The notes under the pieces were generated by a model. It was not told the origin of the DNA and did no database searches. It saw only the letters and a list, made by a program, of their open reading frames with translations. The translations under genes were made by a program, and so were the position numbers. Positions 1-7,881 of a DNA stretch of 64,000 nucleotides are shown one piece after another (within the stretch, counting starts at the first letter, position 1; every line of letters starts with the position of its first letter). The stretch is from DASSFG01 sp035547915 (lineage in GTDB: Bacteria; Planctomycetota; Planctomycetia; Pirellulales; JAICIG01), in the NCBI GenBank assembly GCA_035547915.1, contig DASZTS010000015.1:62001-126000 (forward strand), given 5' to 3'.

Positions 1-1473
1 TTGCAGAATTCGATCATGTTCGACCGCAGCCTGCTGAGCGGTTTCCAGTTGATCCAGACATCGACCCAACAGGCCAATCCGGGTGGCGGTACGATTACGG
101 CCACCAACCAGCAGATCGTCGGTGCTAACAATACGCCGGGCTATGACTTCAACAACCCGACATTGCAGGGGGCTGTGCCCGCGACGGGCTCCACGGCCAC
201 CCAGGGCACCTTTGGCATCGGTTTGCCCAACAGCGGTAGCACCACCTCGCTCAATACAGCCAGCCAGCTAGGATCGCAAGCTCTCTCCAATTTCGGTCTG
301 GGCCGCACCAACAGCACGCTCGGCTATGGCGGCCTGGTGCTGAGCCTGTCGAGCGACACCGTCAACTTCCTGTTGCGGGCACTGCGCGAGCGCGACCGGC
401 TCGACGTGCTCAGCCGACCCCAGATCATGACGCTCGACAATCAGCCGGCCTACATCGTGGTCGGTCAGCGTGTGCCCTTGTTGGGCAGTTCGACGATCGG
501 CATCACCGGAGCGACGACGGGCGTTACTTACACGCCCGTGGGTCTGATCGTGGCTGTGACGCCCCGTATCACGCCCGACAACCTGGTCGTTATGGAAATC
601 GATGCCGAGAAATCGCTGCTGGGGCCGATCGCGCAAGGCATACCGGTGGGCTTCGGTGCATTGGGCCAGGTGTTGCGTCAACCCGTCATCAACCTGACGC
701 AGGCCCAAACGACGATCAGCGCCATGGACGGACAGACGGTCGTGTTCGGCGGCATGATCAGCCAGAGCAGCCAAGTGATCCAGCGGCGCGTGCCGGGGCT
801 GTCCGAGATACCGATCCTCGGCCGGTTGTTCCGCTACGACTACCAGAACGGCAACAAGTCTGAGTTGCTGATCATCATGACGCCTCACATCATCCGCAAT
901 CAGGCCGACGCGGAACGCGTGAAGCGGGCCGAGGCCGGACGCATCAGTTGGTGCCTGGCCGACGTGGCCAAGGTACATGGTGACGGCGGCCTGCGGAACC
1001 GGCACGACGAATGGCTCGATAAAGAAATCCCCACGATTTACCCGGACATGGACCCGACGGGGAACGTCGCCCCCGGGACCGAACAGGTGCCCACGCCGAT
1101 CGGTGAGCCGACGCGTGGCGGCGCACCGGGCCCACGCCTACGTATGCCCATGCCGCCAGGTCCTCCGGGTCGCCCCATGTCCGCCGCACCTCCGGCGCGG
1201 GCTCTCCAGCCGCAAAGACCAGCGGCCATGAACGGGCCGAATGTTGCCGCCCGCAACGCAATGCCCAGCCGGCCCGCGATAACTGGACCGAGCCTCGCCA
1301 GCCGCCCCGCCGTGGCGCCGCAGAACCCGGCGCCGCCGGTGAGCCATCGGCGGCAGGTTCCCAGAAACGATTTACAGCATCTGCAATACGAATCGCCGCC
1401 GAACGAGTCGGCGGCGCCGATCAATTCGGGCGTAATACGTCCCGCTCCCGTCGCCGGCCCGCCCGCGGAATGA
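1..1473 (+). CDS. Secretin (type II/III secretion or type IV pilus outer-membrane channel), C-terminal part
   Basis: The reading frame is open at the left edge, so this is the C-terminal part of a longer protein. Residues about 100-300 have the secretin signature: a strand rich in VLSRPQIMTLDNQPA, then VPVGLIVAVTPRI, then the GQTVVFGGMI and PILGRLFR motifs, ending in LLIIMTPHII. Secretins form the multimeric outer-membrane gate of type II secretion and related systems. After the channel domain (from about residue 340) comes a Pro/Ala/Arg-rich tail of about 150 residues that is not part of the usual fold and is probably periplasmic and disordered. The stop codon overlaps an ATG of the next reading frame (ATGA), suggesting co-transcription with the downstream lipoprotein. 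The N-terminal N-domains lie outside the window. Confidence 0.9.
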   Translation: MQNSIMFDRSLLSGFQLIQTSTQQANPGGGTITATNQQIVGANNTPGYDFNNPTLQGAVPATGSTATQGTFGIGLPNSGSTTSLNTASQLGSQALSNFGLGRTNSTLGYGGLVLSLSSDTVNFLLRALRERDRLDVLSRPQIMTLDNQPAYIVVGQRVPLLGSSTIGITGATTGVTYTPVGLIVAVTPRITPDNLVVMEIDAEKSLLGPIAQGIPVGFGALGQVLRQPVINLTQAQTTISAMDGQTVVFGGMISQSSQVIQRRVPGLSEIPILGRLFRYDYQNGNKSELLIIMTPHIIRNQADAERVKRAEAGRISWCLADVAKVHGDGGLRNRHDEWLDKEIPTIYPDMDPTGNVAPGTEQVPTPIGEPTRGGAPGPRLRMPMPPGPPGRPMSAAPPARALQPQRPAAMNGPNVAARNAMPSRPAITGPSLASRPAVAPQNPAPPVSHRRQVPRNDLQHLQYESPPNESAAPINSGVIRPAPVAGPPAE

Positions 1474-1487
1474 CAGAACGAGCCATC

Positions 1488-2579
1488 ATGAAAGCACTCC
1501 ACCGATTCCCATCTTCGCTGCCGTGCGCGCTCGCTGCTTCCCTATTCTTTCTGACGGCCACGGGCTGCTCCTCGTTCAATCTCGAGAAGTACATTCCAAG
1601 CCTTACGGGCCGAACCGGCGAATTTCGCAGGCCGCTCAAAGTCGTGGCGTTCTGGACCGACACGGTTCGCACCGCCGAAGGGCAACCGGCCATGCGTGGA
1701 TTCGGCGGCCGCTTGATGTTCTACGATAATCAGCGCGGGAAGTCGGTGAAGGTCGCCGGCAACCTGGTGATCTATGGATTCGACGAATCCCGCGTCGACC
1801 AAGAGAACCCTCGCCCCGATCGGAAGTTCGTTTTCACGCAAGAACAGTTCGCCAAGCACTACAGCAAGTCGGAATTGGGGCCCTCTTACAGCTTCTGGAT
1901 ACCCTGGGATCGCGTCGGCGGTCCGACCCAGGAAGTCAGCCTGATCTGCCGCTTCACTCCCGTCGAAGGCGGAGCGGTGGTCAGCGAGCAAGTCAAACAG
2001 TTGCTGCCGGGCATCGAACCCGTTGCCGTGTCGAAGGCCGAGCCGGTGGCCACGCCCGTGAAACTCGTGCAGTATCAAGAGACCTTGCAACAGGCTGCCG
2101 CGCGACGCATGAACACGACAACCATCGAGTTAAATGGTCCGCCCGATCGCCGTCTGCCCACGGCCCAGATTCGTCCACGGACGAACTGGCCGTCAGCGGT
2201 CCCGGGCAGCATGATGGGCGATCCGAATGCGATCCCCGCGGGTGCGAATGTATATGGACTGCCGCCCGGTGGCATGATCGCACCGCCGGCAGGCGGTCCG
2301 AATGCGATGGCACCGGCCCCGATGAACCCGAACGCGGCGAACTCGGCGGCGGGACAGCCCGAGGCCGCTGCTAGTGCGCAGGCGGCGAACGGCTCGTTTT
2401 TAGCTCGTTTCGGACCCCATCAATCCCGGGTTCCGGGAGCGCCGATCGGTCCACCCGATCGCAGCCGTGGTCCGTGGAGACCGACCCACGTAATACCACC
2501 GCCCACCCCCGCACCGACAACGACTACGCCGAATCCCGTGTCTTTACCGGCGATGGCCGGAGCTACCGTTTCACAGTGA
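1488..2579 (+). CDS. Secreted lipoprotein with proline-rich tail, unknown function
   Basis: 363 residues from the ATG at 1488. An earlier in-frame ATG at 1470 overlaps the secretin stop but would place charged residues before the signal peptide. Residues 1-27 form a lipoprotein signal ending LTATGC, with Cys27 as the lipidation site. Residues 40-200 look folded; I do not recognise the family. From about residue 215 the protein is Pro/Ala/Gly/Asn-rich. It directly follows the secretin, so a secretion-system accessory role is possible but unproven. Residues from about 235 to the end lie in the first copy of a tandem duplication (2191-3279), and the last ~60 residues are encoded antisense to a decayed copy of the neighbouring BON-domain gene, so the C-terminus looks newly acquired by read-through. 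Confidence 0.8.
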   Translation: MKALHRFPSSLPCALAASLFFLTATGCSSFNLEKYIPSLTGRTGEFRRPLKVVAFWTDTVRTAEGQPAMRGFGGRLMFYDNQRGKSVKVAGNLVIYGFDESRVDQENPRPDRKFVFTQEQFAKHYSKSELGPSYSFWIPWDRVGGPTQEVSLICRFTPVEGGAVVSEQVKQLLPGIEPVAVSKAEPVATPVKLVQYQETLQQAAARRMNTTTIELNGPPDRRLPTAQIRPRTNWPSAVPGSMMGDPNAIPAGANVYGLPPGGMIAPPAGGPNAMAPAPMNPNAANSAAGQPEAAASAQAANGSFLARFGPHQSRVPGAPIGPPDRSRGPWRPTHVIPPPTPAPTTTTPNPVSLPAMAGATVSQ

Positions 2580-3279
2580 CCGGCTGCTGAGGCGGGTCGG
2601 CTGTTTCTGATCGCACGCGCAGGTCATCTTTCACGCGAGCGGCGAGGCCGGACGATCGCTCTGACGGATTGGCGTTCCGCTGATCAGCCTGTGCGCCCCA
2701 GTGCCCTGCTGTCGCACGTCGGTCCCCGTCAGTCGTGGGCAGCACGATGCGGTTACGCGCACGCGGTCCGAATGCGATTCCCACGGGTGCGACAAATGAA
2801 ATGCCGCCAGGCAGATTGGTTCCATCGCCGATTCGCGGTCGCAATGGGATGGGAAGAATGCCGATGAACCCCAGCGCCACGAACCCTGCGGTCGAATAGT
2901 GCCGCGGCCGGTTCCACTGCCGACCGCGCGGCGACGCCGGCAACTACTGGCCCGTGGTCAGCTCGTTTTGGACGACATCAACCCCGGGTTCCAGGAGCGC
3001 CAATCGCTCCGCCAGATCGCGCGCGTGGTCCGTCGAGACCGACCCACGCAACACGACCGTCCTCCCCTGCACCGACACCGACGCCGAATCCAGGGTTTTC
3101 ACCTGAGACAGCCGGCGCTGCAAGCCCGCGGTGAGCTGCTGCCGAGGCGGGCCTGCCGTTTCGAATCCCACGCGCAAGGTCATTTTTCGTGTGACCGGCG
3201 AGGCCGGACGGTTCGTCTGTTGATTGGGGTTTCGCTGGTTCCCCTGCGCCCCAGCGTTCTGCTGCTGCATGTTGGCGCC
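2191..3279. repeat. Degenerate tandem duplication of two convergent gene ends (two units of about 540-550 bp)
   Basis: Unit A (2191-2727) and unit B (2728-3279) align along their length on the plus strand at an offset of about 543-558 bases, by eye roughly 75-80% identical. Anchors are TCCGAATGCGAT (2222 and 2767), GATGAACCC (2321 and 2864), AGCTCGTTT (2402 and 2960) and GGCGAGGCCGG (2641 and 3197). CGTCAG followed by GGGCAG occurs at the start of A, at the A/B junction and at the end of B, consistent with duplication through short homology. Unit A carries the live 3' end of the lipoprotein gene; unit B carries the live 3' end of the BON gene. Confidence 0.85.
2580..2943 (-). pseudogene. Decayed copies of the BON-gene and lipoprotein-gene 3' ends
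   Basis: This 364-base stretch between two convergent genes has no intact gene. On the minus strand, 2580-2730 translates to a garbled version of the middle of the adjacent BON protein: SSGLAARVKDDLRVRSETAD corresponds to RPASPVTRKMTLRVGFETAG. On the plus strand, 2757-2899 translates to a garbled version of the lipoprotein middle (GPNAIPTGA, MPPG, MNPSATNPAVE) and ends in an in-frame TAG at 2897-2899. Both are relics of the tandem duplication. The TAG may mark where the ancestral lipoprotein gene ended; this is inference. Confidence 0.7.
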
Positions 3280-3714
3280 CGTCAGCCCACTGACGGTCAT
3301 CATTCCGCTACCGGGCAGTGTGCCGCGGCGGGTCTGCGAAAACGCGCCGCTGTTGGCGTATTGCGTCCCCACTCCGCCGCCGGCCTGACTGCGCCCCATC
3401 AGCATACGGAACCGTTGTCGCGTCGGGGAACCGAGCGTGCGCGTGCCGAACGTGCCCTGGGCGGGTCGCCCCATGATGGTCGGCAAACCCATGGTCGACT
3501 GAAGCGAATTCAGCAAGCTGCTGTTGAGGCCGAGCTGACCACCGCCGCCGCCCCCGCCGCCTCCACCACCGCCCCCGCCGAAACCACCACCACCGCCGCC
3601 TCCAAAACCACCGCCACCCCCGCCGAAACCGCCTTGTTGGGCCTGTCCGGCCGAAGCGGACAACAACACCACGGCAGTCGCCACGGCGATCGAAAACCAC
3701 CCGCGAGAACGCAT
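2944..3714 (-). CDS. Secreted glycine-rich protein with C-terminal BON domain
   Basis: 256 residues. Residues 1-25 are a Sec signal peptide ending ASAGQA. Next is an almost pure Gly/Phe low-complexity stretch (about residues 27-60), then a polar linker. The C-terminal 80 residues fit a BON domain (alternating strands and helices, VVLRGSVSTDHARDLAERLA, PGVDVVQNEL), a small domain that in OsmY-like and secretin-related proteins binds phospholipid or outer-membrane surfaces. It is therefore probably a periplasmic or envelope-associated protein. It is convergent with the secretin/lipoprotein pair. The BON-coding half lies in unit B of the tandem duplication and is the intact copy. Confidence 0.8.
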   Translation of the reverse strand: MRSRGWFSIAVATAVVLLSASAGQAQQGGFGGGGGGFGGGGGGGFGGGGGGGGGGGGGGQLGLNSSLLNSLQSTMGLPTIMGRPAQGTFGTRTLGSPTRQRFRMLMGRSQAGGGVGTQYANSGAFSQTRRGTLPGSGMMTVSGLTGANMQQQNAGAQGNQRNPNQQTNRPASPVTRKMTLRVGFETAGPPRQQLTAGLQRRLSQVKTLDSASVSVQGRTVVLRGSVSTDHARDLAERLALLEPGVDVVQNELTTGQ

Positions 3715-3772
3715 CGCTTCACCCTTTGAGATCTGCCCCCGAACACAACCAGTCTATTATATCAGCCGGTTG

Positions 3773-4342
3773 TCAAGGAATCTCGACCGGGACGCTGGCC
3801 GGTTGCCCTTCTTGGGCAGGTGGGGCTAGTTGGCCGGGTGAAGACGGCTCGATATACAGCACATCGTCGTCGGAGGGTACGACCATGGCGCCGGGTTGCG
3901 GACCAGCATCCGGAGGGGCGGCATGCGTCTTGGCGTCGTGCTCTTGGTCGATTTGCCGGGCCTTGCGTGCCGTGCGCTTGGGAATACATTCGCCCACTTC
4001 GGTCGGATTCAGGTCGTAGCGGGCTTGCACGCCGTGCACGATCCCATCTTCGTAGTAGATCGTCGCCATCCAGGTTCCATTAAACGGCCAGAGGCTGCGC
4101 CGCTTGATCTGATTGCACTGCAAATAGGGAATCCCCACCGATTCCTGGAAGGTGCAAACGAAACCGTGGATTTCCATCACCTCGCGGGCCTGGTCGATCG
4201 GCATGCCGACCGGCACAAGCGTTTCGATTCGCTTCAGGGTGAGAAACGAATCCTCGGGCAGGTGGAACTTCCCACGCGGTACCGGGGTTTGGCAGCCCGT
4301 TGCGACGAGGCAGACGAACAGGATCGGTCCGTAATAGCGCAT
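3773..4342 (-). CDS. Small lipoprotein, possibly BamE/SmpA-like fold
   Basis: 189 residues. The N-terminus is a lipoprotein signal ending VATGC (Cys17). Residues 35-115 contain a pattern reminiscent of the BamE/SmpA fold (a helix with VPVGMPIDQAREVMEIHGF followed by strands ending IYYEDGIVHGVQARYDL). The remainder is Pro/Ala-rich. The fold assignment is a guess from the pattern only. It lies 58 bases upstream of the BON-domain gene on the same strand and probably shares its transcript. The 250 bases upstream (4343-4597) hold no gene I can support and should contain its promoter. Confidence 0.65.
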   Translation of the reverse strand: MRYYGPILFVCLVATGCQTPVPRGKFHLPEDSFLTLKRIETLVPVGMPIDQAREVMEIHGFVCTFQESVGIPYLQCNQIKRRSLWPFNGTWMATIYYEDGIVHGVQARYDLNPTEVGECIPKRTARKARQIDQEHDAKTHAAPPDAGPQPGAMVVPSDDDVLYIEPSSPGQLAPPAQEGQPASVPVEIP

Positions 4343-4597
4343 GTGGATTCCTCGTTCGGCCGTGCAGGCTCAGTTCATAATGAGTCCCAGCTAGAGTTGG
4401 TATCGGCTTTAACGATTGGGCCGAATGAACCCGAGATGACAACAACGTCGGCCGTCTGGGTAAATGTGGGTAACAGCCGCGGGATGGCGTAATTCGGGCA
4501 TCAGTGAGGGCGGGCGGACGTGCCTGTCTCCGTTGGCCGTGGGCCGCGCAGGCCAGTTCCTATCGTCGGCACAGCGTGGCTGATGAGGCAGCGATCG

Positions 4598-6004
4598 CTA
4601 CGTCCGTTCGCCGTCGGCGGGGAGGCTGGCGAGGATGGGACGGTCTATCGAGCCGACCGCGGGACGCACACTGAGCACCCGCCGGGCCGGCAGAGCGCTC
4701 GATCGGACCTGCGACGGCGGCACGCGCACCAGGAGCACGATCGTGGCGAGGCGGGCGACGGACGACAACCCGAAGATCAGCAGGTAGGTCTCCGGGCGTT
4801 CTCCCCAAACCCAGAGCACGCCGCCGCCCAAGAAGGCGCCCACAGCGCTCGCCAAGGCATTGCCCACGTTGTAGATCGTGAGCACGCTGGTACGTTCCTT
4901 CTCGGGAATGGCCTCGAAGAACAAGAGAAACATGGCCAATTCGTAGGCCGCCCACGCAAGCCCCGCCGCTACTTGCACGAAGACCAGGTACGCGAAGTTA
5001 TTGGAGGCGAGCCACATACCCGAGACGGGTACGATCGCCACACCACCAATCCACAGCAGCTTCCGAGCGCCAATCCGCCGCGCGAGTCGGCCGAGCGCCG
5101 GCAACGCCAGCGCCTTGGTCAGAAACGACGCGCCGATCAAGAGGACGTATTCGATGTAGGAGAAATGGACCTGCTTGAGCATGTACGGCGTGAAGTAGGG
5201 CCCGGCAAACTGGGCCGCCCCCTGCACGGCGAAGAGGTAGAACAGCAGCGATCCGTAGTCGCGGCGACTGCTGCCGCCGAGGAGTTCACGTAGGGGCACC
5301 CGGCGATGGTTATCATCGGGAGGCTGTGGCTCGTTCTGGCTCGCCAGAAAACTGACGGAGGTCAATCTGGCTAGAGCGGCGACCGTAAATAAGAGGGCGA
5401 ATGGGGTGCAGGCTGCCGACCAGCCTTTCGCGGCTTGCAGCGCCACGCCGCCGGCGACGAACCCCGCCAGCGTACCGACCTGGCTGAAACGCGTTCGGCG
5501 GGCAAAAAACCCGGTGCGAAGATTGTCGGGCACGAGCGTGCCGGCCCAGGTGTTCCACGCCGGGCCCGTCGCCAAGCCCGCGCCCCAATAAAACGCAGCC
5601 ATGCCGAATACGAGCCAGGCCGGCACTCGGTTGGTAAACGCACCCACGGCCAGCGGCACGAACGCCAGCGCCTGAGAGGCGGCACACAGCACAACCCAAC
5701 GCTTGTGCGAGTTCAATCGCCGCACCGCGGCCGGCGAAACGAGTTGCAATACGGCGCCGGCCACCAGTGGCAGCGTGGCCACCAACCCGGCTGCCACTTC
5801 ACCCAGCCCGGCCGCCAGCGTGAATGCCGGCAAGTAGGTCTCGCCGATGCCGACCATGACGCTAAAGGCCGCACCATCTCCCAACATGGCGCGGAGGTCG
5901 CCGCGCGAACCGGTGGGCCGGGTCGGCCTGGCAGCCTGCGGTGCCGACGCGGAAGAACTGCGAATCCGCCCTCGTCGAGGCCGTGTCGAAATCGCCGACG
6001 GCAT
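4598..6004 (-). CDS. Major facilitator superfamily transporter
   Basis: 468 residues with about 12 hydrophobic segments in two halves separated by a polar loop (SQNEPQPPDDNHRRVPLREL), the normal length and layout of an MFS secondary transporter. The loop after the second helix (AAVRRLNSHKRW) resembles the usual charged MFS loop. The substrate cannot be predicted. The first 39 residues are Arg/Ser-rich and poorly hydrophobic; Met40 (start at 5887) is an equally plausible start. It is divergent from the glucose-dehydrogenase-like gene at 6139, with which it may share a control region. Confidence 0.8.
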   Translation of the reverse strand: MPSAISTRPRRGRIRSSSASAPQAARPTRPTGSRGDLRAMLGDGAAFSVMVGIGETYLPAFTLAAGLGEVAAGLVATLPLVAGAVLQLVSPAAVRRLNSHKRWVVLCAASQALAFVPLAVGAFTNRVPAWLVFGMAAFYWGAGLATGPAWNTWAGTLVPDNLRTGFFARRTRFSQVGTLAGFVAGGVALQAAKGWSAACTPFALLFTVAALARLTSVSFLASQNEPQPPDDNHRRVPLRELLGGSSRRDYGSLLFYLFAVQGAAQFAGPYFTPYMLKQVHFSYIEYVLLIGASFLTKALALPALGRLARRIGARKLLWIGGVAIVPVSGMWLASNNFAYLVFVQVAAGLAWAAYELAMFLLFFEAIPEKERTSVLTIYNVGNALASAVGAFLGGGVLWVWGERPETYLLIFGLSSVARLATIVLLVRVPPSQVRSSALPARRVLSVRPAVGSIDRPILASLPADGERT

Positions 6005-6138
6005 CAGGATTGCCCCTTCTCGCGTCTAGACAGGGGCTTGCACCAACGGCCTTCCAACCCTTGAACCGCGGCCCCGGTAGGAATACATTGCCGTCGCCTG
6101 TGGTTCACTCGTTCGGTACCTTGCGAGCCTCGCCTGCC

Positions 6139-7242
6139 ATGAAAGCCATCGCCGTCCACCCCGGAACCGCCAACAGCGTTCATCTTGCCGAATTGCCCAA
6201 ACCCAAGGTCGGCGACATCGCCGGCGGGCGTGGAGTTCTCGTGAGGGTGCTCAAGGTGGGCGTCGACGCCACCGACAAGGAGATCAACGAGGCGCAGTAC
6301 GGAAATCCGCCGCCGGGCTACGACTTTCTGGTGCTGGGCCACGAATCGTTCGGCGTGGTTGTGGAAGTGGGCGACCGGGTGACGCACGTCCAACCCGGCG
6401 ACTATGTTACGGCGACGGTCCGCCGTCCCGGGGGATCGATCTACGATAAGATCGGCACTTCGGACATGACCAGTGAGGAAACGTACTACGAGCGCGGCAT
6501 CAACCTGCTCCACGGCTTCCTGACCGAGTACTACGTCGAAGACGCCGAGTTTATCGTCAAGATGCCGGTCGGTCTGAAGCACTTGCACGTGCTCGCCGAG
6601 CCGATGAGCTGCGCGGCCAAAGCGCTCCAGCAGGCGTTCGAGGTGCAACGGCGGTTGAAAGTCTGGCGCCCGCAGGTGGCCTATGTCTTGGGGGCGGGCC
6701 AGATCGGACTGCTTTCGACGCTTATCCTGCGGTTGCGCAACCTGCAAGTACACACGCTGGCCCGCGCGCCGGCGCCCAATCTGAAGGCGGAAATTGTCGG
6801 CGGACTGGGAGCGCACTATGTCAGTACCGAGCGAACGCCGCTTGGTGAGCTGGTCAAAAACACGGGCAGACCCGACTTGATTATCGACGCGACCGGCTCC
6901 AGTGCCATGGCGTTCCAGGCCATGGAGGTGCTCGGCCACAACGGCGTGCTTGTCTGGACCAGTATTACCGGCGGTCGGCAGCGCGTCGAGGTGCCGTCCG
7001 ACAAAATCAACCTGGAATGGGTGCTCGGCAACAAGTTGCTCGTCGGCTCGGTCAATGCAAATCGCGAACATTTCGAAATGGGGATCAAGGATCTCGCCCT
7101 GGGAGAGGTGATGTATCCGGGCGTGATCAAGCGGATTCTGACGAACCCCGTGTCAGGGCTCGACAACTATGCCGAGATGATGCGGCTGTTGGTGCAGGAG
7201 AAAAACGCGCTGAAGGTCTACGTCGACGTGGCCGCGGAATAG
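6139..7242 (+). CDS. Zinc-type medium-chain dehydrogenase, glucose 1-dehydrogenase-like
   Basis: 367 residues from the ATG at 6139 (MKAIAVHPG); in-frame upstream sequence is Arg/Ser-rich and not protein-like. The layout is that of glucose 1-dehydrogenases of archaea and relatives: a GroES-like catalytic domain with VGVDATDKEI and VLGHESFGVV, the signature YYERGINLLHGFLTEYY, then a Rossmann domain with VLGAGQIGLLSTL, and the C-terminal LVGSVNANREHFE stretch. Enzymes of this type oxidise D-glucose or related aldoses to the lactone with NAD(P). His in LGHE and Glu in LAEPMSC are likely metal ligands. A copy of the 105-bp hairpin element begins four bases after the stop. Confidence 0.85.
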   Translation: MKAIAVHPGTANSVHLAELPKPKVGDIAGGRGVLVRVLKVGVDATDKEINEAQYGNPPPGYDFLVLGHESFGVVVEVGDRVTHVQPGDYVTATVRRPGGSIYDKIGTSDMTSEETYYERGINLLHGFLTEYYVEDAEFIVKMPVGLKHLHVLAEPMSCAAKALQQAFEVQRRLKVWRPQVAYVLGAGQIGLLSTLILRLRNLQVHTLARAPAPNLKAEIVGGLGAHYVSTERTPLGELVKNTGRPDLIIDATGSSAMAFQAMEVLGHNGVLVWTSITGGRQRVEVPSDKINLEWVLGNKLLVGSVNANREHFEMGIKDLALGEVMYPGVIKRILTNPVSGLDNYAEMMRLLVQEKNALKVYVDVAAE

Positions 7243-7245
7243 TTT

Positions 7246-7350
7246 TTAGAGCGGCTGACAGAACCGGGAAACTGGAGCGCCGTGGGCGAAAAATCGGCCG
7301 TGAAACGCCGATTTTTGTGGAGTTCGATCCGGTCTTGTCGGTTGCTCTTA
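7246..7350. repeat. 105-bp palindromic intergenic element, copy 1
   Basis: It starts TTAGAGCGGCTGAC and ends CGGTTGCTCTTA, imperfect terminal inverted repeats, with an inner perfect hairpin AAAAATCGGC/GCCGATTTTT around the 8-base loop CGTGAAAC. A- and T-runs flank the stem on both sides, so it could terminate transcription in both directions. It sits between the 3' ends of two convergent genes (the dehydrogenase and the small lipoprotein). Same family as the copies at 33078, 37516, 45847, 61766 and 61869; this copy is in reverse orientation relative to the one at 33078. Confidence 0.85.
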
Positions 7351-7424
7351 GTCTTAGAGCTGATGCGAAAACTCAATTGCGAGTCGAACCGCTCCTGTCG
7401 CAACATCGGTTCCCAGATAGGCTC

Positions 7425-7592
7425 CTATTGACAACCACACGGATTGCTGGCGTAGGTCGTCGGGGCTGAGTAGTAGTTCGACGGTTGGTAATAGGAGCCG
7501 TAGGCCGGCTGCTGGCTGAACAATCCCCCCTGACAGCAACCGGTGAATGACGACACGAGGGCCAAGGCGCCGACGACGAGCAGCCATTTCAT
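7425..7592 (-). CDS. Very small lipoprotein
   Basis: 55 residues from the ATG at 7590-7592; a longer upstream frame reads through non-coding-like sequence. A hydrophobic signal (LLVVGALALVSS) is followed by FTGCC, a plausible though imperfect lipobox, and then a Tyr/Ser/Gln-rich tail ending NPCGCQ. Small Tyr-rich lipoproteins of this kind are common and uncharacterised in planctomycetes. The sequence AAGGAACTTGCC just before the start gives a ribosome-binding site. It stands alone between the desaturase and the dehydrogenase. Confidence 0.6.
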   Translation of the reverse strand: MKWLLVVGALALVSSFTGCCQGGLFSQQPAYGSYYQPSNYYSAPTTYASNPCGCQ

Positions 7593-7757
7593 GGCAAGTT
7601 CCTTTTCCGGGACCGCAAAACCCGAGCGGGCGCACGGCAAAACCTTCGCAAACGAAGTGACGGGCCGGAACGATAAGGGCTCGCCAGCGGTCGGTCAAGA
7701 GGAAGTTCCCCCTGCGGCGGCTTCGGTCACAACCCTTCATGCAAGCGCACCGCGCGC

Positions 7758-7786
7758 AAAAAATCGGCGATGAGACGCCGATTTTT
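7758..7786. terminator. Bidirectional hairpin terminator after the desaturase gene
   Basis: An 11-bp perfect stem AAAAATCGGCG/CGCCGATTTTT with a 6-base loop (ATGAGA), flanked by A- and T-runs. It lies about 95 bases beyond the 3' end of the minus-strand desaturase gene. The core is the same hairpin as in the 105-bp element, but the terminal inverted repeats are missing. Confidence 0.65.
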
Positions 7787-7881
7787 CGCCCGATTCGCGG
7801 TTGTCGTCGATCGCCAGGACGCTGTCCGAGAGACCGTATTGGCGATGTCAGTGGCCCTGAGCACCGGCCTTCGGCCACCTT

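Noticed and set aside
3540..3640. A possible CRISPR-like or microsatellite repeat
   Set aside because: The repetitive CCGCC/CCACC sequence is simply the codon pattern of the Gly-rich stretch of the BON protein; no spacers.
2899..3729. A 276-codon plus-strand frame across the BON-domain gene
   Set aside because: Antisense to the signal peptide, Gly-rich and BON regions of the real gene; translation is His/Arg/Thr-rich with no start signal.
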